From an uncultured Desulfobulbus sp. (GTDB taxonomy: Bacteria > Desulfobacterota > Desulfobulbia > Desulfobulbales > Desulfobulbaceae), in the NCBI RefSeq assembly GCF_963664075.1, contig NZ_OY760916.1:1366001-1430000 (forward strand): a DNA stretch of 64,000 nt, in the 5' to 3' direction. This document shows, one piece after another, positions 9,541-18,343 of this stretch. How positions within the stretch are numbered: the stretch's first letter is position 1; each line of letters begins with the position of its first letter. The notes beneath the pieces were generated by a model. The model did no database searches and was not told the origin of the DNA. It was given only the letters and a program-made list of their open reading frames with translations. The position numbers were made by a program, and so were the translations under genes.

Positions 9541-10445
9541 TTATCTCCCTGCCGGGTTGAGTTGCAGTGAGTTGACTAAAGCATTGATCGTTGCCTGGCT
9601 ATCCAGTTCGGCAACATCGGTGAGATGAGTGTAACGGGCTGTGGTTGTGGGACTGGCATGACCAAGCAGAGCCTGGATATGCCGCAGGCTTAAGCCGGAT
9701 TCGAGTAGGTGGGTGGCGAAGCTGTGGCGAAGGCTGTGGATCGAGATTTTTTTTTAATTCCACAGGAGGAGACCACCGCCTTCATGGCCTGCTGAGCACC
9801 TCCATTATTCATGTGGTTTGTCGCCTGCCGGATCGTTTCCATCGATCCCCGGTAATTGGGAAACAACAACTTCGGATGTTGGTGTTCACGCCAAAGCAGG
9901 CGCAGCGCTACCAGGGTACGGTGCGGCAAGGGAACGAGACGATCTTTATGCCCCTTGCCACGACGGACATGAACTCTCATGTGGCCGGTATCGATATCGC
10001 CGACCTGAAGAGACAAGGCTTCTTCCAGGCGAAGCCCCATGGAATAGGTGGTGAAGAGAAAGACGCGGTAACGGAGCTCCCGGCAGCCATGAATGATCCT
10101 GCCGATTTCATCACGGGTCAGGATATCCGGAATGGTTTTGACGACAGGTGCTTTGACTATATTGAGCCATTGCCAGTCTGTCTCCAGAACGTGTTTCCAA
10201 AAAAACATGAGACCGAGCCTGTCCAGCTTGACTGTACTCCAGGAGTACCCCTTGACCAATTTGGCAAAATACTCTTCCAACTCGTGTACGCTGAGTTTGT
10301 CGGGGCAACAATCGAAATATGAGACCAGTCGACGCACAGCCCTGCCGTAAGCATCTATTGTTTTGGCGCTTTTCCCTTGCAGGGCAAGCTTTTGCAGGTG
10401 GCGCTCATAGAGGGACTCGAATCGTTTAATTTCGGCTTTGTTCAT
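9541..10445 (-). CDS. Tyrosine recombinase with -1 frameshift at an A-tract, copy A
   Basis: Frame 0 gives 251 residues ending in non-homologous sequence. It contains the N-terminal SAM-like domain and the first catalytic Arg (GLRLEEAL) and Lys (KGHKDR), but stops before the rest. After a -1 shift at nine A's (9747-9755 on the complementary strand) the frame continues [21 protein letters not shown] and TARYTH, supplying HxxR, H and the nucleophilic Tyr. The full product is about 301 residues and ends 2 nt before the transposase. The shift is needed in every intact copy, so programmed slippage is more likely than decay. AAGGAG lies ahead of the start. Confidence 0.82.
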
Positions 10446-10532
10446 AGTATACTCCTTGCTGTAAGTGTTTGAAAATTAAACTCTTACACGAGTATACACT
10501 GGTTTTTATTCTGCCGCGCAGCGGCTTCGTCC

Positions 10533-10608
10533 AACAAGGCGCTCAACAACGCTCCTTCGTCGCTTGGACGCGGCAAACAACGCCGCGCCAGTTAGCTCAA
10601 CGTTATGA
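10533..10608 (+). other. attC of cassette 1 (3' part)
   Basis: R'' TCATAAC is at 8232-8238, on the other side of IS91-like copy A. R' GTTATGA is at 10602-10608. The stem sequence contains CGCGGC...GCCGCG. Confidence 0.8.
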
Positions 10609-10617
10609 GCACTAGAA

Positions 10618-10935
10618 ATGTCAGAGCAAAATTCTATTTATAATATAGAAGGTGAATTAGTAGGAAGGTTTAGGAATGGTGTTGCGTGGTCATCACCAGG
10701 AATGGACAGGCTTGGACTGTACGATCAAGAATTTGTCTATGATAATGATAAATCTATTATTGCAGAAATTAATGATGGGCACGTTTTAAATATTATCGGA
10801 GAAGAAATTGGCCATATATCTGGCAAGGTAATATTTGTCGGCAAATCTAAAGTTGGTACCTATATCGGGCTACCTGAAGCTGGTGCAGCAGCGATAGTAT
10901 TTATATTCAATAGAGGCGGTACACGTGGCTCATAA
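10618..10935 (+). CDS. 4-fold beta-flower-like cassette protein
   Basis: This 105-residue protein has repeated short beta-hairpin patterns (IYNIEGELVGRF, EFVYDNDKSIIAEI, GHVLNIIGEEIGHISG). They resemble the '4-fold beta flower' family known from cassette proteins; the biochemical role is unknown. The start ATG follows the core GTTATGAGC by 9 nt. The stop codon TAA lies inside its own R'' box (TCATAAC), a compact layout typical of cassettes. Confidence 0.6.
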   Translation: MSEQNSIYNIEGELVGRFRNGVAWSSPGMDRLGLYDQEFVYDNDKSIIAEINDGHVLNIIGEEIGHISGKVIFVGKSKVGTYIGLPEAGAAAIVFIFNRGGTRGS

Positions 10936-11004
10936 CAAAGCAAGCCAAAATCGCGCCTCCGGCGCTGGACTCGCTAACGCTCGCCTTTGCTTGCGGCGTT
11001 ATAG
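10927..11004 (+). other. attC site
   Basis: R'' CTCATAAC (10929-10936) complements the GTTATGAG at the start of this cassette. R' GTTATAG is at 10998-11004. It has no inserted element and serves as the native reference. Confidence 0.85.
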
Positions 11005-11025
11005 GGCCTAAATAGAGGTTTTACT

Positions 11026-11262
11026 GTGAAACAAATAACTAAAACTGAACTGACTGATTTAATAAATGAAAAGCTTCGAGAAAATGAAGAAACATCCGAA
11101 TGTTCAATTAATTCAATAAATGAGTTGCTTGAGCTAAATGAATTTGGCAGTAATTGGAGTGTTAGTTTCATTCAGTCTGGCGGCACTCCGAAAGAGGTTT
11201 TTATGTCCATTGCAGTTAACATAGTCGAAAATTTACAGAGGCAGTTTAAATTAGCCCCATAA
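11026..11262 (+). CDS. Hypothetical cassette protein (78 aa)
   Basis: A GTG start is assumed (GTGAAACAAATAACT), 20 nt after the core. The product is small, soluble and rich in Glu and Asn, with no motif recognised. It has its own cassette boundaries, which supports it as a real gene. Confidence 0.55.
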   Translation: MKQITKTELTDLINEKLRENEETSECSINSINELLELNEFGSNWSVSFIQSGGTPKEVFMSIAVNIVENLQRQFKLAP

Positions 11263-11363
11263 TAAACAGTAGCAGCCAGCCCGCACAACCTTCGCGTAGC
11301 TCAGGCGGGCTTTCGACTCAAAACCGCTGCGTGTTTTTTTGCGGCTGTACAAGAACGTTATGC
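11255..11363 (+). other. attC site with degenerate R''
   Basis: CCATAATAAAC stands where CCTATAAC is expected from the 5' core GTTATAGG. The R' box GTTATGC is at 11357-11363. The body contains the pair CAGCCCGC / GCGGGCT. Confidence 0.65.
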
Positions 11364-11381
11364 CCTTCAAGGAATTGAGAA

Positions 11382-11816
11382 ATGTGGAAGTCATTAATAG
11401 AAGGTTTAGGCAAGGATTGCAAGTTTGTGCCTCAAGCTAATGATTCTGATATTTCTGAAGTAGAGGATAGGCTAAGCATATCTCTTCCTGAGCCCCTTAA
11501 AGGATGTTTGCTCGAATCCAATGGCGTCTTTGGTGAATATGACCTCGGTTTAGTTTGGTCAGTCGAGCGCATCATTGCAACGAATACGGAGTTCCGTGGA
11601 AACAAAGACTTTTCTGAATTATATATGCCATTTGATTCATTGCTCTTCTTCGCTGACGCCGGGAATGGGGATCAATTTTTCTTCCCAATACAAAATGGTA
11701 AGGTAAGACGTGAAGACATTTTTATATGGAGCCACGAAGACGACAGCAGGAACTGGGTAGCACCAAGTTTGCAAAAATACATCGAATGGTGGGTAGAGGG
11801 TAAAATCAATGTCTAG
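11382..11816 (+). CDS. SMI1/KNR4 (SUKH)-family protein
   Basis: This 144-residue protein has the SUKH pattern: an N-terminal helix, then DISEVEDRLSISLPEPLKGCLLESNGVFGEYDLGLVWSVERI, then PFDSLLFFADAGNGDQFFFPI and a final IFIWSHEDDSRNWVAPSLQKYIEWW. Family members are commonly immunity proteins that neutralise polymorphic or contact-dependent toxins. No cognate toxin is adjacent, which is usual for orphan immunity genes in cassettes. Confidence 0.85.
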   Translation: MWKSLIEGLGKDCKFVPQANDSDISEVEDRLSISLPEPLKGCLLESNGVFGEYDLGLVWSVERIIATNTEFRGNKDFSELYMPFDSLLFFADAGNGDQFFFPIQNGKVRREDIFIWSHEDDSRNWVAPSLQKYIEWWVEGKINV

Positions 11817-11921
11817 GCATAACAAACGGCGGCACTGGACAAATTTCCGCTGTCACCTTTTGTGCTAAAACACGCACAAAAGCCGCCAACAAAAATTTGC
11901 TCGGTGAGCCGGGCGTTAAGT
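11815..11921 (+). other. attC site
   Basis: R'' GGCATAAC (11816-11823) complements the cassette start GTTATGCC. R' GTTAAGT is at 11915-11921. Confidence 0.85.
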
Positions 11922-11936
11922 TTATAGGGAGTTCAG

Positions 11937-12644
11937 ATGAAAACTGATGACTTGGGTGGAGGTTGGTCAAAGTTTACAGTGCTTGATCCTGAATCTCAGA
12001 CTTTCTATAACCGCTATTACTATAAGCGAGTAAAAGCACATAGGGTTGTAATAGATACACCCAAAGCAAAGGCATTGGCAGGTTATACTTTGATCGAAAA
12101 GGATCTTCGAAGCATCAGTATTTGGCTCGATGAGATCAAAGGGCTGTTGGCTGACGATAAGGTGACTGTTGGTAAAAAAGGCTCACAGAAAACGGCGCAT
12201 GATCGAACTAGATATAATTTAATAAAAGGCTTATTCGTCGCTTCTTTAACATTTTATGCAAAATGCTTTGCCACATGCGAGGGAAGAAGAGTCAAATTAG
12301 AGAAGAGTAATTTATCGGACGAATTTCAAAAGCATCACGAAGATATAATGGATACAAGACATAATTTTGCGGCACACAGCGGAGCGAAGCAGGTTGAAAG
12401 AGTTCATGTCGTCATGGCTCTTGATAGTAAAAGAAGAAGAGGAACGGTTCCTTTTGTTACTAGAGAACTAGGGCAGCCTGATTCATACTCACTTGAAAGC
12501 ACTGAAGAATTTATCTCTTTAGTGTCACATGTGAAAGGCTTTGTTAACCAAAAAATTGATACCCTAAATGAGAAGTTGCTCAAAGATGATATTCTCACGA
12601 AGACTCCAGACTATTGGTACAAAAAACTTAACGAACAAGGATAG
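11937..12644 (+). CDS. Cassette protein with HEPN-like RHNxxxH motif
   Basis: This 235-residue protein contains DTRHNFAAHSG near residue 141, a R-x5-H motif like that of HEPN-like proteins (compare the common 'RNxxAHS' signature). No other domain was recognised. The last codons and stop (GAA CAA GGA TAG) come from the inserted IS91-like element. Without the insertion the frame would end one codon after AAC, so the C-terminus is altered only slightly. Confidence 0.65.
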   Translation: MKTDDLGGGWSKFTVLDPESQTFYNRYYYKRVKAHRVVIDTPKAKALAGYTLIEKDLRSISIWLDEIKGLLADDKVTVGKKGSQKTAHDRTRYNLIKGLFVASLTFYAKCFATCEGRRVKLEKSNLSDEFQKHHEDIMDTRHNFAAHSGAKQVERVHVVMALDSKRRRGTVPFVTRELGQPDSYSLESTEEFISLVSHVKGFVNQKIDTLNEKLLKDDILTKTPDYWYKKLNEQG

Positions 12645-12882
12645 ATTGTGTGAGTGAGGCACGAACGAACCACAATCTTATCCGGGGTTGGACAAGCCCG
12701 GTCTCACAAAGGAAATAAATATTGCTCTGGAATATGCTGGAAGCACTACCAGGATGGTAGTGCTGAACGCAGGACGTAGGAATGCATTCGCCTGTATCAG
12801 GCGTAAAAAAGCGGCTCGCTGCTCATAAAAGAGTTTTCCTCCCGTGTGCTTCTTGACGGTGAAGCGGCGCCTCGCTTAAAGG

Positions 12883-13932
12883 TTACCCAGGTTGGCGGTA
12901 ATCATTTCTAAAGCACACAATACGCATCGTTTGCTTGCAGTGCGGACAAGCAAACACTGGTCGGGGACGGGGCGGCTGCGGCCTGATAACGACGTGCAGG
13001 ACCAACTGGACCAGCATACGGATTTTTTTCGCATTCCCGTGCAGGAATCCATATTCGCGCAGCCGCCTAAACCCGTTTGGCAGGACATGTTGAAGAAGCA
13101 GACGCAGAAACTCTTCTCCCCTAAGCGTCCTCTTCTGCATTGTCCCGGTAGCGCTGTCCCGGTACCTAAAGGTTACTTCGCCGTTGGTATTGGCAACGAT
13201 GTTTTTTTCTCCAATCACGCCTCGGTACAAATACCTTGCGAGGTATTTCAAGGCCGGTGCGCCGGTGCCCATATGGTCGCAGTGGACAACCCATTTTTTC
13301 GGGACTTTGTCTGTGATCCGCAAGCCGATAGCATCTGCTCCGGCCAGGAACTTACCGCGAAAGGCTTTGGCCAAGGCAAAACCGTTGAAGAGATATTTCC
13401 CCGAGAGCTTTTTCCAAACCCGAGCCTGTTGGTCAATGCCACCTCCAGGGATCAGGACGTGGATATGCGGGTGAAATTCCAGTCTCCTTGAATGGGTGTG
13501 CAAGACCATGGTCATGCCGATCTCGGCGCCCAAAGATTTTGCATTGCGGGCGAATGAACGTAGGACTTCGGCAGCACACCGGAACATGAGCGAATAGACC
13601 TCTCCCTGGTGACGATAAGCCAACGAACGCAGCTGATAGGGCAAGGTAAAGGTCACCATGAAATAGGGCACAGGCAGGAGCTTTTCCCGTTGTTTGTCGA
13701 TCCAGAGACTGGTCAGGTGATTTTGGCAGCGTGGGCAATGGCGGTTGCCACAGGAGAGCGGGCGCCACTGACCTTGCTGACAGTCAGGGCACTGCACGTA
13801 GAGTTCTCCGGAAGCAGGCGTTCGGCAACGGAGAATCGCATCAAGGGCCTTGCGTTGGTCCGGCAGGATAGTTTTGCCGAACCGCGCCATGAAGACATCG
13901 TAATATTGGTGAACAAGAGTGGCCAGGTCCAT
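12883..13932 (-). CDS. IS91-family HUH transposase, copy B
   Basis: The protein is identical to that of copy A (349 residues; HUH HPHIHVLIPGG; zinc cysteines; tyrosine segment), which points to recent transposition or duplication. Confidence 0.9.
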   Translation of the reverse strand: MDLATLVHQYYDVFMARFGKTILPDQRKALDAILRCRTPASGELYVQCPDCQQGQWRPLSCGNRHCPRCQNHLTSLWIDKQREKLLPVPYFMVTFTLPYQLRSLAYRHQGEVYSLMFRCAAEVLRSFARNAKSLGAEIGMTMVLHTHSRRLEFHPHIHVLIPGGGIDQQARVWKKLSGKYLFNGFALAKAFRGKFLAGADAIGLRITDKVPKKWVVHCDHMGTGAPALKYLARYLYRGVIGEKNIVANTNGEVTFRYRDSATGTMQKRTLRGEEFLRLLLQHVLPNGFRRLREYGFLHGNAKKIRMLVQLVLHVVIRPQPPRPRPVFACPHCKQTMRIVCFRNDYRQPG

Positions 13933-13934
13933 AG

Positions 13935-14839
13935 TTATCTCCCTGCCGGGTTGAGTTGCAGTGAGTTGACTAAAGCATTGATCGTTGCCTGGCTATCCAG
14001 TTCGGCAACATCGGTGAGATGAGTGTAACGGGCTGTGGTTGTGGGACTGGCATGACCAAGCAGAGCCTGGATATGCCGCAGGCTTAAGCCGGATTCGAGT
14101 AGGTGGGTGGCGAAGCTGTGGCGAAGGCTGTGGATCGAGATTTTTTTTTAATTCCACAGGAGGAGACCACCGCCTTCATGGCCTGCTGAGCACCTCCATT
14201 ATTCATGTGGTTTGTCGCCTGCCGGATCGTTTCCATCGATCCCCGGTAATTGGGAAACAACAACTTCGGATGTTGGTGTTCACGCCAAAGCAGGCGCAGC
14301 GCTACCAGGGTACGGTGCGGCAAGGGAACGAGACGATCTTTATGCCCCTTGCCACGACGGACATGAACTCTCATGTGGCCGGTATCGATATCGCCGACCT
14401 GAAGAGACAAGGCTTCTTCCAGGCGAAGCCCCATGGAATAGGTGGTGAAGAGAAAGACGCGGTAACGGAGCTCCCGGCAGCCATGAATGATCCTGCCGAT
14501 TTCATCACGGGTCAGGATATCCGGAATGGTTTTGACGACAGGTGCTTTGACTATATTGAGCCATTGCCAGTCTGTCTCCAGAACGTGTTTCCAAAAAAAC
14601 ATGAGACCGAGCCTGTCCAGCTTGACTGTACTCCAGGAGTACCCCTTGACCAATTTGGCAAAATACTCTTCCAACTCGTGTACGCTGAGTTTGTCGGGGC
14701 AACAATCGAAATATGAGACCAGTCGACGCACAGCCCTGCCGTAAGCATCTATTGTTTTGGCGCTTTTCCCTTGCAGGGCAAGCTTTTGCAGGTGGCGCTC
14801 ATAGAGGGACTCGAATCGTTTAATTTCGGCTTTGTTCAT
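13935..14839 (-). CDS. Tyrosine recombinase with -1 frameshift, copy B
   Basis: It is identical to copy A, with nine A's (14141-14149, complementary strand). The -1 frame restores HxxR, H and Tyr, ending 2 nt before the transposase start. Confidence 0.82.
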
Positions 14840-14926
14840 AGTATACTCCTTGCTGTAAGTGTTTGAAAATTAAACTCTTACACGAGTATACACTGGTTTT
14901 TATTCTGCCGCGCAGCGGCTTCGTCC

Positions 14927-14989
14927 AACAAATAGCTGCACCGGAAAAAACACTCGCTGCGCTCGTATTTTTCCGGTGAGCTAAGCGTT
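14927..14989 (+). other. attC (3' part)
   Basis: R'' is at 12624-12632 beyond IS91-like copy B. The body is CACCGGAAAAA...TTTTTCCGGTG, and the crossover G is at 14987. Confidence 0.8.
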
Positions 14990-15144
14990 CTTGGCGACTT
15001 CGTCGCCAAGAATCGCGGAGCTGACTTCGTCAATCTCCTTGCCCTGTCGCTTCGCGCCAGAACAAGGAGCTTGACCAGACACCGCGCACCACACAATCAA
15101 GCTGCGCTTGCTTGCGCGGCACACGGCGCTGGTCAGCTCCGCGA
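14988..15144 (+). repeat. 157-bp structured attC-junction element, copy 2
   Basis: Full-length copy between G^TT and TTATATT. The next cassette's R'' (AATATAAC) complements GTTATATT, so the cassette originally began at the TT after the element. Confidence 0.9.
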
Positions 15145-15161
15145 TTATATTTTCAAAAATC

Positions 15162-15809
15162 ATGATTCATCTCATTAGTCCACACTACACATCGAAGAAA
15201 CTCGAACCTCCATTCTTTCGTGACCTAGTTGATGTGTTTGAAGACAGAACTCGATACTGGATGCTTAACCCTGCAAAGAAATTATTAAAAGAAAGAAATG
15301 ACCAGATAGCTGCAGTTGGTATCTTGTTAAATTATATTGAAGGAATAGAAATTTATCTCACAGGAAAGGACAGCATTAATAATTCATTCGCCTTCTTTTG
15401 TAGCGGTTTTTCAAAGGTCTTTTCTGTTTCAGTTGGTGATCAGAGTGGTATCGCGCATTGTGCAAAGGCACTTTATGTTCAAGCCAGGTGTGGGTTTGCA
15501 CATGATGGCCTATTTAGAAATAGGGTCTTCTTCAAAGACACAACAAAAAATGCATTTATAATCACATGGCCCAAAAAAAATGGGCAATTTGTTTTTGATA
15601 AAGGTGTTCAGTCAATTGTCATCAACCCAATTAGATTTTATGAAGTTGTAGAAATACATTTTGAAAATTACCTTAAAAAACTCAAGGAAAATAAAGACCA
15701 ACAACTTACAGAATCTTTTAAAAAGGCAGTTGATTTGAAATGGGGGCTAGAGACTGAGTATATAAATATAGGAATGACGGAAGAAGAATTCAAAAGCAAT
15801 AAATATTAA
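15162..15809 (+). CDS. Cassette protein with HEPN-like RxxxxH motif
   Basis: This 215-residue protein contains QARCGFAHDGLF near residue 115, a R-x4-H motif in a helical setting like the RNGxxH/HEPN-like cassette proteins. It is AT-rich and Lys-rich. The ATG lies 17 nt after the element. Function is unknown; RNase or abortive-infection activity would be only a guess from the motif. Confidence 0.6.
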   Translation: MIHLISPHYTSKKLEPPFFRDLVDVFEDRTRYWMLNPAKKLLKERNDQIAAVGILLNYIEGIEIYLTGKDSINNSFAFFCSGFSKVFSVSVGDQSGIAHCAKALYVQARCGFAHDGLFRNRVFFKDTTKNAFIITWPKKNGQFVFDKGVQSIVINPIRFYEVVEIHFENYLKKLKENKDQQLTESFKKAVDLKWGLETEYINIGMTEEEFKSNKY

Positions 15810-15864
15810 ATATAACAAAACGTTAGAGTCGGACTCGCTGAAGCTCGCCGCTCAACTCCACGTT
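15809..15864 (+). other. attC site (short)
   Basis: R'' AATATAAC is at 15809-15816 and the crossover G at 15862. The body is GGACTCGC...GCTCGCCGCTC. Confidence 0.75.
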
Positions 15865-16019
15865 CTTGGCGACTTCGTCGCCAAGAATCGCGGAGCTGAC
15901 TTCGTCAATCTCCTTGCCCTGTCGCTTCGCGCCAGAACAAGGAGCTTGACCAGACACCGCGCACCACACAATCAAGCTGCGCTTGCTTGCGCGGCACACG
16001 GCGCTGGTCAGCTCCGCGA
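15863..16019 (+). repeat. 157-bp structured attC-junction element, copy 3
   Basis: Full-length copy followed by TTGAACTAAACC. The adjoining DNA is the second IS91-family element rather than a cassette gene. Confidence 0.9.
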
Positions 16020-16144
16020 TTGAACTAAACCGCTACGCGGAAAAGGCAGACCGCGATCCAGCGGAATCAGCCAAATAAAATCCCATACAATATTTCCATA
16101 ACGGACACCATAACGGTGGCTGTGGAACCTGAGGAAATATTGTC

Positions 16145-16993
16145 ATGAGAACACCCTACCAAAACAGTTTCGCCAATTACCTCACCCTCCAAAGAGTCGC
16201 ACCGGCAACCAGGGCTGCGTATCTTCAGTCCGTCAAAGGGCTGGCAGATTATTTCAGGATTCCAGCAGAGCAACTTTCCAATGAGCAGATCCAGGAGTAT
16301 CTGCTCTATTGCATTCAAGTACGGCAACTTGCCTGGTCATCCTGCAACGTCCTCTTCAGCGGCCTGAAAAAATTTTATCGCGGTTTTCTGGGCCGTGACA
16401 GCACTGCTTTCTCCATTCCACCCCGGCCGCGCGCACAAAAATTGCCCATGCTTATGAGTAGACAAGAGGTCAGAAGTATTCTGGATGCTACGGGCAATAT
16501 CAAACATCGGGCGTTACTGGCCCTTATCTATGGTTCCGGGCTGCGTGTCAGCGAGGCTGTCAGGCTTCGTCCAAAGAATATTGATGCAGAAAAGATGCTG
16601 GTTCGCATTGATCAGAGCAAGGGGCGCAAAGATCGTTACACCATCCTCTCTCACTATAGCCTGGAGCTTCTCCGGGAACATTGGCGGACAAACAAACCTG
16701 TTAGTTGGCTTTTTTTTACAAACGACAAGAGACACCCCATGCCTTCGGGCACCGCGCAGAAAATCTTTTACCTGGCTAAGAAAAAAGCCGGAGTGACCAG
16801 TGGGCAGGGTATCCATACACTCCGTCATTGTTTCGCCAGCCATTCTTTGGAGAGCGGTGTCCAGCTTTTCATTCTCAAACGCTGGCTGGGCCATGCATCA
16901 ATAAAGACTACATGCATGTACCTGCACGTTTCTCCAGAGTTGTCACGGAACCAGTCGAGTCCTCTTGATAAACTCATGGAGGAAACGACATGA
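16145..16993 (+). CDS. XerC-like tyrosine recombinase of second IS91-family element
   Basis: This 282-residue recombinase has an N-terminal SAM-like domain (NSFANYLTLQRVAPATRAAYLQSV). All catalytic residues are in one frame: R in YGSGLRVSEAV, K in SKGRKDR, HxxR in IHTLRHCF, H in WLGHAS and Y in TCMYLHV. Unlike the recombinase of the other element it needs no frameshift. Its stop overlaps the transposase start (ATGA), showing translational coupling. Confidence 0.88.
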   Translation: MRTPYQNSFANYLTLQRVAPATRAAYLQSVKGLADYFRIPAEQLSNEQIQEYLLYCIQVRQLAWSSCNVLFSGLKKFYRGFLGRDSTAFSIPPRPRAQKLPMLMSRQEVRSILDATGNIKHRALLALIYGSGLRVSEAVRLRPKNIDAEKMLVRIDQSKGRKDRYTILSHYSLELLREHWRTNKPVSWLFFTNDKRHPMPSGTAQKIFYLAKKKAGVTSGQGIHTLRHCFASHSLESGVQLFILKRWLGHASIKTTCMYLHVSPELSRNQSSPLDKLMEETT

Positions 16994-18120
16994 AACAGCA
17001 GATTGAACTGGCTGACGTCCTTCGCCTTTATGGGGAACAGTACATTCGCAGCCATAAGGTAAGCGGAGAGCAACGAAAAGTCATGGCCGCCATCCAGGCA
17101 TGCAGAACCTCACAACTCGGCGGGCATCAGGAAGTGTGCAACCATTGCGGATACACCCGGAACTGCTACAACTCCTGTAGAAATCGGCACTGCCCCAAAT
17201 GTCAAACCATGACCAAAGAAAAATGGCTGGAAAAACGCAGGCAAGAATTGTTGCCCTGCAGTTATTTTCATATGGTTTTCACTGTGCCGCATGTTCTTAA
17301 CCCGCTGATTCTCGCAAACAGGAGGGTTCTGTTGTCCAGCCTCTTCACCGCGGTTCGGGATACCATTATTGCATCTGCAGCCGATCCACAGTGGCACCTT
17401 GTCGGAAAGCCGGGAATGCTCACCATTCTTCACACTTGGAGTCAGACGCTCATCAATCATTTCCATATTCACTGCCTCATTCCTGCTGGAGTCCTGTCCG
17501 CGGATGGTACACGGTGGATCAGCAGCAAAAAAAATTTTCTCTTCCCTGTCACTGCTTTGGCTAAAGCATTCAAGAAACGATATCTCAATCTCATAGAAGA
17601 AATAGCTGGGGAGGTTACTCCAGCAGAGGCGTGCACAGTTTCCCTGCAACAGGCGTGGGAGAAGAAATGGATTGTTTACGCAAAGAAGCCTTTTGCCGGG
17701 CCGGAGCAGGTTCTAACTTATCTTGGCCGTTACACGCATCGCATCGCGATTTCCAACCATCGCATCAAAGCCATGACTAACGACACTGTTGTGTTCAGCT
17801 ATAAAGACAGAAGCGACAACGGGGTAACCAAAGAGATGGCTTTGCCTGCGATGGAATTCATTCGCAGATTTTTGCTGCATGTGTTGCCGTACAGGTTCAC
17901 AAAAATCCGCTACTTTGGTTTTCTTGCCAACAACTGTAAGGGGAAGGCGATTTTGTTAATACGAAGGTTGCTCGGCAAAGCGATGCAGCTAGCCCAACCT
18001 TGTAAAGAAAGTATTCAGGAAATGCTGTTGCGCCTGATTGGAAAGGATATTTTGTGTTGTCCTGAGTGCCATCACGGGAAAATGATCTATATCGGCCTAT
18101 TGGTAGCCGACAGCGGCTAA
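16990..18120 (+). CDS. IS91-family HUH transposase of second element
   Basis: This 376-residue protein has zinc cysteines (CNHCGYTRNCYNSCRNRHCPKC, residues 48-69) and the HUH motif HFHIHCLIPAG near 157. The tyrosine segment YLGRYTHRIAISNHRI is near 243, and a C-terminal CCPECHHG is present. It is clearly related to, but divergent from, the 349-residue transposase. It ends in an ordinary TAA stop. Confidence 0.9.
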   Translation: MKQQIELADVLRLYGEQYIRSHKVSGEQRKVMAAIQACRTSQLGGHQEVCNHCGYTRNCYNSCRNRHCPKCQTMTKEKWLEKRRQELLPCSYFHMVFTVPHVLNPLILANRRVLLSSLFTAVRDTIIASAADPQWHLVGKPGMLTILHTWSQTLINHFHIHCLIPAGVLSADGTRWISSKKNFLFPVTALAKAFKKRYLNLIEEIAGEVTPAEACTVSLQQAWEKKWIVYAKKPFAGPEQVLTYLGRYTHRIAISNHRIKAMTNDTVVFSYKDRSDNGVTKEMALPAMEFIRRFLLHVLPYRFTKIRYFGFLANNCKGKAILLIRRLLGKAMQLAQPCKESIQEMLLRLIGKDILCCPECHHGKMIYIGLLVADSG

Positions 18121-18292
18121 AGCTAGCCTACTGGCAGAGCACATTTTTTCACAGGATTATTAACAAGACAGGAGTAGTGCGTTTGTAGCACAGAGTGTGC
18201 CTCATTTGAGACTGACCATTGATTCCAATCATCCAACATTCATTAATAAAATTGTTGGACGAAGCCGCTGCGCGGCAGAATAAAAACCAGTG

Positions 18293-18335
18293 TATACTCG
18301 TGTAAGAGTTTAATTTTCAAACACTTACAGCAAGG
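18293..18335 (+). promoter_or_regulatory. Putative promoter and operator of the IS91-like recombinase
   Basis: TATACT (18293-18298) is followed by a 29-bp imperfect palindrome, 18301-18329 (TGTAAG-A-GTTT...AAAC-A-CTTACA). AAGGAG follows 8 nt before the ATG. The palindrome overlaps the expected transcript start and could bind a regulator. It is conserved in all copies, with one change in copy E. Confidence 0.5.
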
Positions 18336-18343
18336 AGTATACT

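Larger units (their letters stand above)
8239..10532 (-). mobile_element. IS91-like element with tyrosine recombinase, copy A (2294 bp)
   Basis: The element is delimited by comparing seven copies. One end is GAACAAGGATAG and is always preceded by TAAC; the other is CTTCGTCC followed by AAC. The GAACAAGG end carries a long hairpin (GGATAGATTGTG...CACAATCTTATCC) and the other end a CCGC-TGC-GCGG hairpin, as expected for oriIS and terIS of rolling-circle IS91 elements. It encodes a recombinase then an HUH transposase. It splits an attC: the left flank TCATAAC and the right flank GTTATGA are exact complements once it is removed. Copies A, B and C have the same length and encode identical proteins. 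Confidence 0.88.
12633..14926 (-). mobile_element. IS91-like element with tyrosine recombinase, copy B
   Basis: The element is 2294 bp with the same ends, content and orientation as copy A. It is inserted after R'' AAACTTAAC (12624-12632), which is complementary to the cassette start GTTAAGTTT. Confidence 0.88.
16023..18256 (+). mobile_element. Second IS91-family element (XerC-like integrase + HUH transposase)
   Basis: The left end has CCGCTACGCGG, the same type of terminal hairpin as CCGCTGCGCGG in the first IS91-like element. Two overlapping genes follow. The right end was not resolved because copy C of the first element is inserted at 18257; its remaining tail should lie after 20550. Confidence 0.7.

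Noticed and set aside
8498..9628. Long open frames on the plus strand opposite the IS91-like transposase and recombinase
   Set aside because: They are mirror images of the real genes, repeat identically in every copy and have no independent support.
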